The translations under genes and the position numbers were made by a program. Positions 34,591-42,992 of a stretch of DNA of 64,000 nt are shown one piece after another. The stretch is from Protaetiibacter intestinalis. Lineage in GTDB: Bacteria; Actinomycetota; Actinomycetes; Actinomycetales; Microbacteriaceae. The DNA lies in contig NZ_CP032630.1 of the NCBI RefSeq assembly GCF_003627075.1, positions 2,294,001 through 2,358,000 on the forward strand, read 5' to 3'. Under the pieces are notes generated by a model. It searched no databases. It saw nothing but the letters and a program-made list of their open reading frames with translations, and was not told where the DNA came from. Position 1 is the first letter of the stretch; every line of letters begins with the position of its first letter.

Positions 34591-35388
34591 TTAGCCCCGG
34601 AGGCGCGTCAGTACCGCGTCGTGAAGCACGCCGTTGCTCGCGATCACGCTCAGCTCCGACAACGAGGAGCTGCCGCTCGCGCTCGTCACGCGACCGCCCG
34701 CCTCCGTTACGACCGGCACGAGGGCCGCGATGTCCCACGGCTTCACGTCGAACTCGCCCGCGACGTCGATCGCGCCCTCCGCGAGCAGCATGTACGACCA
34801 CAGGTCGCCGAAGGCGCGCGTGCGGCCCACCGATCTCGAGAGGGCGACGAGGTGGTCGAGGTGACCGTACTGGTCCCACGTCTGCAGGTTGTTGTAGCTC
34901 AGGGTCGCGTCCTCGAGGGCGTCGACCGCGCTCACCCGGATGCGCCGCGGCTCGCCGCCGTGCTCCTGCACCCAGGCGCCGTGCCCGGTCGCGCCCCACC
35001 AGCGGCGCCCGAGAGCGGGGGCGCTCACGACGCCCACGACGGGCACCTCGTCCACGACGAGCGCGATGAGCGCCCCCCAGATCGGCACACCGCGCGCGAA
35101 GTTGCTCGTGCCGTCGATGGGGTCGACGATCCAGCGGCGGTGGGAGGAGCCCGCATCGCCGAACTCCTCGCCGAGCACCGCGTCGTGCGGGCGCGCCTCG
35201 GCGAGGTGGTCGCGGATCATCCGCTCGACGCGCGTGTCGGCGTCGGTGACGATCGACTTGTCGGCCTTGAGCTGGATGCCGAGATCCTGCGAGCGATAGC
35301 GGTCCATCGCGATGAGGTCGGCCTCGGCGGCGAGGGTCAGCGCGACCGCGAGGTCGTCGGCGACGGTGTAGTCGGGGGAGTCGCTCAC
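34591..35388 (-). CDS. hisN: Histidinol-phosphatase, inositol monophosphatase family
   Basis: This 265-residue Mg-dependent phosphatase has the family motifs GEEFG (about residues 73-77), WIVDPIDGTSNF (86-97) and WDIAALVPVVTEAGG near residue 218. In actinobacteria this subtype (HisN) removes phosphate from histidinol phosphate in histidine synthesis; a broader inositol-phosphatase role cannot be excluded. It is the last gene of the aroA-rsgA-hisN run, a conserved actinobacterial order. Confidence 0.87.
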   Translation of the reverse strand: MSDSPDYTVADDLAVALTLAAEADLIAMDRYRSQDLGIQLKADKSIVTDADTRVERMIRDHLAEARPHDAVLGEEFGDAGSSHRRWIVDPIDGTSNFARGVPIWGALIALVVDEVPVVGVVSAPALGRRWWGATGHGAWVQEHGGEPRRIRVSAVDALEDATLSYNNLQTWDQYGHLDHLVALSRSVGRTRAFGDLWSYMLLAEGAIDVAGEFDVKPWDIAALVPVVTEAGGRVTSASGSSSLSELSVIASNGVLHDAVLTRLRG

Positions 35389-35397
35389 GCTCCGAGC

Positions 35398-36438
35398 CTA
35401 GCGAAGCGCCTCGGGGCCGATGCTCGCGAGCAGGCGGCGCAGCGAGTCGACGCGGGCCGGGTCGACTCGCCCGTCGGCGACGGCCTCGTCGAGCGCGCAG
35501 TCGGGCGCGTCGGCGAGGTGGGTGCAGCCGCGGGGGCAGTCCTCGGCGACGGCGTCGAGGTCGGGGAAGCCGCGCAGGATGTTGGCCGGGTCGACGTGCC
35601 CGAGCCCGAAGGAGCGCACGCCGGGGGTGTCGATGATCCAGCCGCCCGTCGGCACCCGCAGCGACACGGTCGACGAGGAGGTGTGGCGGCCGCGGCCGGT
35701 GACCGCGTTGACGACGCCGGTGGCACGGTCGGTGCCCGGCACGAGCGCGTTGACGAGCGTCGACTTGCCCACCCCGGAGTGGCCGACCGCGACGGTCGTG
35801 TGCCCCGCGAGCAGCGGGGCGAGCTCGGCGACCGGCCAGGCGTCGCGGGCGCTGCGCACCACGGGGATGTCGAGCCCCGCGAAGTTGGCGAGGAACGGCT
35901 CCGGATCGGCCAGGTCGGTCTTCGTGATCACCATGAGCGGGTGGATGCCGGCGTCGTACGCAGCGACGAGGTAGCGGTCGACGAGCCGCGGGCGCGGCTC
36001 GGGGTTCGCAGCCGCCACCACGATGAGCAGCTGGTCGGCGTTCGCGACGATGACCCGCTCCACGGCATCCGTGTCGTCGGCGCTGCGGCGCAGCAGCGTC
36101 GTGCGCGGCTGCACCCGCACGATGCGGGCGAGGGTGCCCGCCTCGCCCGTGGCGTCGCCCACGAGGTCGACCCGGTCGCCCGTCACGATCGCCACGTCGC
36201 GCAGCTCGCGGGCGCGTGTCGCGGTCGCGGTGCGCTCGTCGGCCGCATCCTCGTCGACGAGCACCGTGTAGCGGCCGCGGTCGACCGAGAGCACGCGCCC
36301 GTCGACGGCGTCGTCGTGACTCGGGCGGATCTTGGTGCGGGGCCGGTTGCCCTTCGGGTTCGGACGGATGCGCACATCCGTCTCGTCCCACGCGTCGAAG
36401 CCCTCCGGCTCCTCGTCGTCGTCGCTCAGCCAGCTCAC
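35398..36438 (-). CDS. rsgA: Ribosome small-subunit GTPase RsgA
   Basis: This 346-residue circularly permuted GTPase checks late 30S assembly. An N-terminal OB-fold (about residues 45-115) is followed by the permuted motifs in order G4 ITKTD, G1 GHSGVGKST, G3 DTPGVRSF, and a C-terminal zinc site (CPRGCTHLADAPDC). The acidic N-terminus (SDDDEEPEGFD) is an extension common in actinobacteria. GTG at 36438 lies 22 bases after aroA, so the pair is likely cotranscribed. Confidence 0.93.
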   Translation of the reverse strand: MSWLSDDDEEPEGFDAWDETDVRIRPNPKGNRPRTKIRPSHDDAVDGRVLSVDRGRYTVLVDEDAADERTATATRARELRDVAIVTGDRVDLVGDATGEAGTLARIVRVQPRTTLLRRSADDTDAVERVIVANADQLLIVVAAANPEPRPRLVDRYLVAAYDAGIHPLMVITKTDLADPEPFLANFAGLDIPVVRSARDAWPVAELAPLLAGHTTVAVGHSGVGKSTLVNALVPGTDRATGVVNAVTGRGRHTSSSTVSLRVPTGGWIIDTPGVRSFGLGHVDPANILRGFPDLDAVAEDCPRGCTHLADAPDCALDEAVADGRVDPARVDSLRRLLASIGPEALR

Positions 36439-36460
36439 CGGGACGGCCCCACCGTCTGCC

Positions 36461-37903
36461 TCACAGGGGCAGCGACTCCCAGTGCGTGCCCTGCGCCGAG
36501 CGCCCCAGCATCCGCCCCCAGAGCTCCGGGAACTCGGGCAGCGTCTTCGCCGTGGTGCCGATGTCGTCGACCGTGACGCCCGGCACGACGAGGCCCGCGA
36601 GCGCACCGGAGGTGGCCATCCGGTGGTCGGCGTAGGCCTCCCAGGCGCCGCCGTGCAGCGGGCGCGGGTGGATCTCGAGCCCCTCGTCGAGCTCGACGAC
36701 CTCGCCGCCGAGTCGTCCGAGCTCGGCCGCGAGCGCCGCGAGGCGGTCGGTCTCGTGACCGCGCAGGTGGCCGATGCCGGTCACCGTGCTCGGACCGTCG
36801 GCGAAGGCGAGCAGCGTCGCCACGGTGGGGGCGAGCTCGCCCCCGATCGCGAGGTCGATGTCGGTCGCGGTGACCGTGCCGCCCGCGCGGACCCCCGCGC
36901 CGCCGTCGACCGTCACCGCATCCCCGTCGACCGTGACGGTCGCGCCGAGCCGCGGCAGGATGCGCAGGAACTCGTCGCCCACCTGCGTGGTCTCCGCCGG
37001 CCAACCGCCGATCGTCACCGTGCCGCCCGCGAGCAGGGCCGCGGCGAGGAAGGGGCCCGCGTTCGAGAGGTCGGGCTCGATCGTCACGTCGACCGCGCGG
37101 ATCGGCTGCGGTGCCACGACCCAGACGCCGGGCTCCGGCTCCTCGACGGTGACCCCACGCGCGGCGAGGCACGCGATCGTCATGCGGATGTGGGGGAGGC
37201 TCGGCAGCCGCTCGCCCGTGTGGCGCAACGTCAGCCCCTCCGCGAAGCGCGGCGCCGCGAGCAGCAGACCGGAGACGAACTGGCTCGAGGCGGAGGCGTC
37301 GATCGCGAGCTCACCGCCGCGCACGGCGCCCGTGCCGTGCACCGTGAACGGCATCGTGCCGCGGCCGTCGTCGCTCACCTCGACGCCGAGGCCGCGCAGC
37401 GCCTCGATCGTGACGTTCATGGGGCGCTTGCGCGCGTACGGGTCGCCGTCGACGCTCGTCGGGCCGAGGGCGAGCGCCGCGACGATCGGCAGGAAGCGCA
37501 TGACCGTGCCGGCGAGGCCGCCGTCGATGCTCGAACCGAGCAGCTCGCCCGGGGTGATCCGCAGGTCCGGCCCGAACTCGCCGTCGCCCGGGACCTCGAC
37601 GATGCCCACGCCCAGATTCCGCAGGCCCTCGATCATGAGCGCGGTGTCGCGCGAGTGCAGGGGCCGCCGGATCGTGGACGGACCGTCGGCGAGCGCCGCG
37701 AGCACGAGCTCGCGGTTGGTGAGGCTCTTGGAGCCCGGGAGGGTCAGGTGCGCGGCGAGCGGGCCGTCGGCGAGCGGCGCGACCCACGGGCCATCCGCGA
37801 TCGCGGGAGCGAGCGCGTCGCCCGGCAGCACGAAGGGATCCTCCGCACGGCCCGGAAGCTCGGGGATCAGCTCGTCGCGACCGGAATACCTGAGAACGCC
37901 CAT
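36461..37903 (-). CDS. aroA: 3-phosphoshikimate 1-carboxyvinyltransferase (EPSP synthase)
   Basis: This 480-residue enzyme makes EPSP in the shikimate pathway to aromatic amino acids. The substrate-binding LPGSKSLTNRELVLAAL segment is near residues 54-70, with HSRDTALMIEGLRNLG, SNAGPFLAAALLAGG and the C-terminal ADHRMATSGAL. It is about 45 residues longer than usual at the N-terminus; a -10 box TACCCT 9 bases before the ATG at 37903 supports the long start. Its first codons contain the outward-facing sigR promoter. Confidence 0.93.
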   Translation of the reverse strand: MGVLRYSGRDELIPELPGRAEDPFVLPGDALAPAIADGPWVAPLADGPLAAHLTLPGSKSLTNRELVLAALADGPSTIRRPLHSRDTALMIEGLRNLGVGIVEVPGDGEFGPDLRITPGELLGSSIDGGLAGTVMRFLPIVAALALGPTSVDGDPYARKRPMNVTIEALRGLGVEVSDDGRGTMPFTVHGTGAVRGGELAIDASASSQFVSGLLLAAPRFAEGLTLRHTGERLPSLPHIRMTIACLAARGVTVEEPEPGVWVVAPQPIRAVDVTIEPDLSNAGPFLAAALLAGGTVTIGGWPAETTQVGDEFLRILPRLGATVTVDGDAVTVDGGAGVRAGGTVTATDIDLAIGGELAPTVATLLAFADGPSTVTGIGHLRGHETDRLAALAAELGRLGGEVVELDEGLEIHPRPLHGGAWEAYADHRMATSGALAGLVVPGVTVDDIGTTAKTLPEFPELWGRMLGRSAQGTHWESLPL

Positions 37904-37908
37904 CGGTT
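37883..37908 (+). promoter_or_regulatory. SigR-type promoter of sigR
   Basis: GGAAT (37883-37887) and GTT (37906-37908) are separated by exactly 18 bases, matching the SigR consensus GGAAT-N18/19-GTT of Streptomyces. It lies on the plus strand inside the start of aroA, 38 bases before the sigR GTG, and predicts autoregulation under thiol oxidative stress. Confidence 0.7.
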
Positions 37909-37912
37909 GTCA

Positions 37913-37918
37913 AGGGTA
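37913..37918 (-). promoter_or_regulatory. -10 box of aroA
   Basis: TACCCT on the minus strand lies 9 bases before the aroA ATG. It nearly abuts the SigR-type promoter pointing the other way, so the two promoters may interfere. Confidence 0.4.
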
Positions 37919-37946
37919 GTGCCCGTGAGGGCGGGAAGGAGTCGAG

Positions 37947-38630
37947 GTGCTGGTGCTGGACGTGCCGACGACGGCCGAGCTCACGGCGATGCTCGGCATA
38001 GACTCGACCGCGATGGCTGACAGCGCACGCACCGAGCCCACCCCCGACGAGCTGCGGGGGCTGTTCGCCGAGCAGGCGATCCCGTTCATGGACCAGCTCT
38101 ACGCGGCCGCCATGCGCATGACGCGCAACCCGGCGGATGCGGGAGACCTCGTGCAGGAGACCTACGCGAAGGCGTTCGCGGCGTTCCGCGGATTCGAGCA
38201 GGGCACAAACCTCAAGGCGTGGCTCTACCGCATCCTCACCAACACCTACATCAACAGCTACCGCAAGAACCAGCGCACGCCGTACCAGGGCGCGATCGAC
38301 GAGCTCGAGGACTGGCAGCTGGGCTCCGCGGAGTCCCTCACCCAGGGGCGCACCACCCGCTCGGCCGAGGCCGAGGCGATCGACCACCTCCCCGACAGCG
38401 ACGTCAAGGAGGCGCTGCAGTCGATCCCCGAGGACTTCCGCCTCGCCGTCTACCTGGCCGACGTCGAGGGCTTCTCCTACCAGGAGATCGCCGACATCAT
38501 GAAGACCCCCGTCGGCACCGTCATGAGCCGACTCCACCGCGGACGCCGCCTGCTGCGCGAGCGCCTCGCCGACTACGCCCGCGAGCGTGGGTACACCGCC
38601 GCGGACACACCCTCCGGGAGCACGAGATGA
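37947..38630 (+). CDS. sigR: ECF sigma factor SigR/SigH (thiol-oxidative stress)
   Basis: This 227-residue sigma factor has region 2 (residues about 40-105, [25 protein letters not shown]) and region 4 (about 150-205, [28 protein letters not shown]), closest to SigR of Streptomyces and SigH of mycobacteria. The GTG at 37947 has an AAGGAG ribosome site; in-frame ATGs at 37989 and 38013 would give shorter forms, recalling the two SigR isoforms in Streptomyces. It overlaps rsrA by ATGA, and a SigR-type promoter is upstream. Confidence 0.92.
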   Translation: MLVLDVPTTAELTAMLGIDSTAMADSARTEPTPDELRGLFAEQAIPFMDQLYAAAMRMTRNPADAGDLVQETYAKAFAAFRGFEQGTNLKAWLYRILTNTYINSYRKNQRTPYQGAIDELEDWQLGSAESLTQGRTTRSAEAEAIDHLPDSDVKEALQSIPEDFRLAVYLADVEGFSYQEIADIMKTPVGTVMSRLHRGRRLLRERLADYARERGYTAADTPSGSTR

Positions 38631-38854
38631 CCGACTGCGGCTGCGAGAAGGCGAAGGCCGAGCTCGAGGAGTTCCTGCACCGGGAGCTCTCCGAGCAGGA
38701 CCTCGTCGACATCCAGGAGCACCTCGACGGCTGCGAGGACTGCTCCGGCGAGCACCTCGTGGGGCTGACGCTCACCCAGAAGGTGCAGCGCGCCTGCCAG
38801 GAGAAGGCCCCCGAGGAGCTGCGGGCCTCGATCCTCGCCTCCCTCGACAGCTAG
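38627..38854 (+). CDS. rsrA: Zinc-binding redox-sensing anti-sigma factor RsrA
   Basis: This 75-residue anti-sigma factor has the ZAS motif His32-x3-Cys36-x2-Cys39 plus Cys4 and Cys6 near the N-terminus, matching the zinc ligands and redox Cys of RsrA. Disulfide stress should release zinc and free SigR. It is somewhat short at the C-terminus relative to Streptomyces RsrA. ATG overlaps the sigR stop, giving tight coupling of sigma and anti-sigma synthesis. Confidence 0.92.
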   Translation: MTDCGCEKAKAELEEFLHRELSEQDLVDIQEHLDGCEDCSGEHLVGLTLTQKVQRACQEKAPEELRASILASLDS

Positions 38855-38910
38855 CCTCACCCCGCTCCGCGGGGGAGCGGATCCGCACCCCCGCTACGCT
38901 CGCCGGCCCG

Positions 38911-38950
38911 CTGGTCGAGTGCCGCGCGCAGCGCGGTGTATCGAGACCAG
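38911..38950 (+). repeat. GATCGAGTAG-type hairpin (second copy)
   Basis: CTGGTCGAGTGCCGCGC pairs with GCGCGGTGTATCGAGACCAG, the same plan as the element at 16218-16250 (NGATCGAGTAGCCGC...GCGGCGTATCGAGATC). It lies between convergent rsrA and kgd. Confidence 0.7.
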
Positions 38951-38981
38951 AGAGGACGCCCCTCGACGGGGCGTCCTCTCT
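38949..38981 (+). terminator. Bidirectional terminator between rsrA and kgd
   Basis: AGAGAGGACGCCCC (38949-38962) and GGGGCGTCCTCTCT (38968-38981) form a perfect 14-pair stem with loop TCGAC between two convergent genes. Confidence 0.8.
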
Positions 38982-39001
38982 CCGTGGTGGCCTCTCGCCG
39001 G

Positions 39002-42000
39002 CTACAGCTCCAGCGCCGCCGCGATGAGCGCCGTCTGCTCGGCCGCGCTGCGCTTCGAGGAGCCCGTCGCGGGCGAGGCGGATGCCGCGCGCGAGGAGAC
39101 CAGCAGCTGACGGTCGCCGAGCAGCGGTGCCAGCTCGATCGCCAGGAACGGCCAGGCGCCCTGGTTGGCCGGCTCGTCCTGCACCCACATGACCTCGGCA
39201 TCCGGGTAGCGCTCGAGGATCGGCAGCAGCTGCTCGGTCGGCAGCGGGTAGTACTGCTCGAGCCGCACGAGCGCGAACGCTCCCGCGTCGCCGCGCTTCT
39301 CGACCTCGTTCAGCAGGTCGTAGTGGATCTTGCCGGAGTGCAGCAGCACGCGCTTCACCGTCGACGGGTCCTGGATGCGGGCGTCGTCGATGACGGGCTC
39401 GAAGCGGCCCTGCGTGAAGTCGGCCACCTCGCTCGTGGCACCGCGCAGGCGCAGCATCGACTTCGGCGTGAAGACGATGAGCGGACGCCGCGGGCGCGCG
39501 TACGCCTGGCGCCGCAGCAGGTGGAAGTACGACGCCGGCGTCGAGGGGCGCGCGATCGTCATGTTGTTCTCCGCCGCGAGCTGCAGGTAGCGCTCGATGC
39601 GGGCCGAGGAGTGGTCGGGGCCCTGGCCCTCGTAGCCGTGCGGCAGCAGCATGACGACGCCGGAGCGCTGGCCCCACTTCTGCTCGGCGCTCGAGATGAA
39701 CTCGTCGATGACCGTCTGGGCGCCGTTCGCGAAGTCGCCGAACTGCGCCTCCCACAGCACCAGCGCATCCGGCCGCTCGACGGAGTAGCCGTACTCGAAG
39801 GCGAGCGCCGCGTACTCCGACAGCAGCGAGTCGTAGATCGCGAGCCGGGCCTGGTTGTCGGCGAGGTTGCCGAGCGGCAGCCACTCCTGGCCGTTCTCGC
39901 GGTCGTGGAACACCGCGTGGCGCGACACGAAGGTGCCGCGGCGGGCGTCCTGGCCGACGAGGCGCACCGGGGTGCCCTCGAGCAGCAGCGAGCCGAGCGC
40001 GATGAGCTCGCCGAAGCCCCAGTCGATCGAGCCGTTGCGGCTCATGTCGAAGCGCTTCTTGAGCAGCTGCTGCAGCTTCGGGTGCACCGTGAAGCCGGCG
40101 GGTGGGTTGTCGTGCGCGTCGCCGATGAGCTCGACGACGCCGAGGTCGACGGCCGTCGACGCCGGCTCGCCCGCGCCGGAGTCCTCGCGCTGCTGCGCGA
40201 CGGGGCGCTCGAGGTCCGCCACGGGGCTCTGGTCGTGCGCGATGACCGGGATGGATCCGGTCTGCGCCGCGTGGGTCTCCGCGAAAGCCCGCTCCAGGCG
40301 CTCCTGGAAGTCCTTCTGCGCCTCCTCGAACTCCTCCGGCGTGATGTCGCCGCGACCGACGAGGGCCTCCGTGTAGAGGGTGCGGACGCTGCGCTTGGCC
40401 TCGATGAGGTTGTACATGAGCGGCTGCGTCATCGACGGGTCGTCGCCCTCGTTGTGCCCGCGACGGCGGTAGCAGACGAGGTCGATGACGACGTCGCGCT
40501 TGAACTTCTGGCGGTAGGCGAAGGCGTGCTCCGCGACGCGCACCACCGCCTCTGGGTCGTCGCCGTTCACGTGGAAGATCGGTGCCTGGATGGTCTTCGC
40601 GACATCCGTCGAGTACACCGAGCTGCGCGCATCCTGCGGCGTCGTCGTGAAGCCGACCTGGTTGTTGATGACGAGGTGGATCGTGCCGCCCGTCTTGTAG
40701 GCGCGAAGCTGCGACATCTGCAGCGTCTCGACCACGACGCCCTGGCCCGCCATCGAGGCGTCCCCGTGCACGAGGATCGGCAGGGTGCCGAACTGGCCGT
40801 CGCCCGTGCGGTCCTGCTTGGCGCGCACGATGCCCTCGAGCACGCCGTTGACGGCCTCGAGGTGCGAGGGGTTCGCGGCGAGGTACACCGGAACCTCCTT
40901 GCCGCTCATCGCGGTGAAGGTGCCCTCGGTGCCGAGGTGGTACTTGACGTCTCCCGAGCCCTGCACCGACTTCGGGTCCTGGGTGCCCTCGAACTCGCGG
41001 AACACCTGACCGTAGGTCTTTCCCGCGATGTTGGTGAGCACGTTGAGCCGCCCGCGGTGGGCCATGCCGATGGCGACCTCGTCGAGGCCCGCCTCCGCCG
41101 CACCCTGCAGGATCTCGTCGAGCAGGGCGATCGTCGACTCGCCTCCCTCGAGGCTGAAGCGCTTCTGGCCCACGTACTTGGTCTGCAGGAAGGTCTCGAA
41201 GGCCTCGGCCTCGTTGAGCTTGCCCATGATGCGCAGCTGCTCGTCGTGCGAGGGCTTCTCGTACTTCTGCTCGAGCCGCTCCTGGAACCAGGCGCGCTGC
41301 TCGGGGTCCTGGATGTGCATGTACTCGATGCCCACGGTGCGGCAGTAGGAGTCGCGCAGCACGCCGAGGATGTCGCGGAGGAGCGACTGGCGCTTGCCGC
41401 CGAAGCCGCCCGTCACGAACTCGCGGTCGAGGTCCCAGAAGGTGAGGCCGTGGCTCGCGATGTCGAGGTCGGGGTGCGAGCGCTGGCGGTACTCGAGCGG
41501 GTCGACGTCGGCCATGAGGTGGCCGCGCACGCGGAACGAGTTGATGAGCTCCTGCACGCGGCTCGTCTTGGAGATGCGCTCCGAGAGGTCGACGTTGATG
41601 TCCTCGGCCCAGTGGATCGGGTCGTAGGGGATGCGCAGCGCCGCGAAGATGTCGCTGTAGAAGCCGCGCTCGCCGATGAGCAGCTCGTGCACCTTCTTGA
41701 GGAACTCGCCCGAACCGGCGCCCTGGATGACGCGGTGGTCGTAGGTGCTCGTGAGCGTGATGGTCTTGCCGATGCCGAGCTCGACGAGCGTCTTCGGGCT
41801 CGCGCCCTGGAACGCGGCCGGGTACTCGAGGGCGCCCGCGCCGATGATGCAGCCCTGCCCGCGCATGAGCCGGGGCACGGAGTGCTCGGTGCCGATGCCG
41901 CCGGGGTTGGTGAGCGAGATCGTCACGCCCTGGAAGTCGGCGGCCGTGAGCTTGTTCGCCCGGGCACGCGCCACGACATCCTCGTAGGCGGTGAGGAACT

Positions 42001-42835
42001 CGGCGAAGTTCATGGTGTCGGCGCGCTTGATGCCCGGCACGAGCAGCGAGCGGGTGCCGTCGGGCTTCGGGAGGTCGATCGCGATGCCGAGCGTCACGTG
42101 GGCGGGGGCGACGACGGTGGGCTTGCCGTCGTCCTCGCGGTAGAACACGTTCTGGCTGGGGAACTCCTTGAGCGTCTTCACCATGGCCCACGCGATGAGG
42201 TGCGTGAACGACACCTTGCCGCCGCGCGCGCGGCGCAGGTGGTTGTTGATGACGATGCGGTTGTCGATCATGAGCTTCGCCGGCACGGTGCGCACACTCG
42301 TGGCGGTCGGCACGGTGAGGCTCTGGTCCATGTTCGCGGCGAGGGTCTTCGACATGCCCTTGAGCACGGTGACCGACTCCTCGGGCTCGGTCGTCGCGGG
42401 CACGACGGGCGTCGAGGCGGTCGTCGGAGCCTCGGCCGGGATCGGCTGCGGCTTCGCGGGTGCCGAGGTGGTGCGCGCGATGGGGGTCGTCGGGGGAGCG
42501 GCCTCGGATGCGGGGGCCGGCTCGGGCGCGGGCGTCGCCGCCGGGGCGGGCGCGGGTGCCGCCGCTGCGGCCGGCTCGGGTGCTGCCGCCGGCGTGGGCT
42601 CGGGCGTGGGCGCGGCCGCGGCGGGCGCCGCATCCGGGGTCACGACCGGCAGCACCTGGGTGGGTGTCGGGTCGTCGACCGGGCGGTACGACTCGAGGAT
42701 CGGCCACCAGCTGCGGTCGACCGACTCCTTGTCGACGAGGTACCGCTCGTACATCTCGTCGACGAGCCATTCGTTGGCTCCGAACTCTCCCGAGGCGTTC
42801 TCCTCGGGTGTCACACCTGTGACGGGGTTGGACAC
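39002..42835 (-). CDS. kgd: Multifunctional 2-oxoglutarate metabolism enzyme (E1/E2 fusion)
   Basis: This 1277-residue cytoplasmic enzyme combines an N-terminal segment (NEWLVDEMYERYLVD), a long Ala/Pro linker (about 60-130), a succinyltransferase domain (about 155-380, with SLTNPGGIGTEHSVPRLM and the catalytic YDHRVIQGAGSGEFL) and a thiamine-diphosphate E1 domain (about 420-1270, with GMAHRGRLNVLTN and GDASMAGQGVVVETLQ). This fusion is characteristic of Actinobacteria (Kgd/OdhA), where it joins the TCA-cycle oxoglutarate dehydrogenase complex. No lipoyl domain is present. GTG start. Confidence 0.95.
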   Translation of the reverse strand: MSNPVTGVTPEENASGEFGANEWLVDEMYERYLVDKESVDRSWWPILESYRPVDDPTPTQVLPVVTPDAAPAAAAPTPEPTPAAAPEPAAAAAPAPAPAATPAPEPAPASEAAPPTTPIARTTSAPAKPQPIPAEAPTTASTPVVPATTEPEESVTVLKGMSKTLAANMDQSLTVPTATSVRTVPAKLMIDNRIVINNHLRRARGGKVSFTHLIAWAMVKTLKEFPSQNVFYREDDGKPTVVAPAHVTLGIAIDLPKPDGTRSLLVPGIKRADTMNFAEFLTAYEDVVARARANKLTAADFQGVTISLTNPGGIGTEHSVPRLMRGQGCIIGAGALEYPAAFQGASPKTLVELGIGKTITLTSTYDHRVIQGAGSGEFLKKVHELLIGERGFYSDIFAALRIPYDPIHWAEDINVDLSERISKTSRVQELINSFRVRGHLMADVDPLEYRQRSHPDLDIASHGLTFWDLDREFVTGGFGGKRQSLLRDILGVLRDSYCRTVGIEYMHIQDPEQRAWFQERLEQKYEKPSHDEQLRIMGKLNEAEAFETFLQTKYVGQKRFSLEGGESTIALLDEILQGAAEAGLDEVAIGMAHRGRLNVLTNIAGKTYGQVFREFEGTQDPKSVQGSGDVKYHLGTEGTFTAMSGKEVPVYLAANPSHLEAVNGVLEGIVRAKQDRTGDGQFGTLPILVHGDASMAGQGVVVETLQMSQLRAYKTGGTIHLVINNQVGFTTTPQDARSSVYSTDVAKTIQAPIFHVNGDDPEAVVRVAEHAFAYRQKFKRDVVIDLVCYRRRGHNEGDDPSMTQPLMYNLIEAKRSVRTLYTEALVGRGDITPEEFEEAQKDFQERLERAFAETHAAQTGSIPVIAHDQSPVADLERPVAQQREDSGAGEPASTAVDLGVVELIGDAHDNPPAGFTVHPKLQQLLKKRFDMSRNGSIDWGFGELIALGSLLLEGTPVRLVGQDARRGTFVSRHAVFHDRENGQEWLPLGNLADNQARLAIYDSLLSEYAALAFEYGYSVERPDALVLWEAQFGDFANGAQTVIDEFISSAEQKWGQRSGVVMLLPHGYEGQGPDHSSARIERYLQLAAENNMTIARPSTPASYFHLLRRQAYARPRRPLIVFTPKSMLRLRGATSEVADFTQGRFEPVIDDARIQDPSTVKRVLLHSGKIHYDLLNEVEKRGDAGAFALVRLEQYYPLPTEQLLPILERYPDAEVMWVQDEPANQGAWPFLAIELAPLLGDRQLLVSSRAASASPATGSSKRSAAEQTALIAAALEL

Positions 42836-42980
42836 AGCCGACCGCCCACTCTCACTACTCGCCGATGCCAGGGATCCGGGTGATCCCCGCTGGTCACACC
42901 GACGTCAAGCCTAACCCGGGTACCCGCCGGATGCGGACTCCCGGCGGCACGATCCAGCAAAACAGAAGGCTGCGAACGCG

Positions 42981-42986
42981 TAGCGT
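42981..42986 (+). promoter_or_regulatory. -10 box of guaB1, leaderless
   Basis: TAGCGT lies 6 bases before the ATG at 42993, so the transcript should begin at the start codon. Confidence 0.45.
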
Positions 42987-42992
42987 GAGGGT

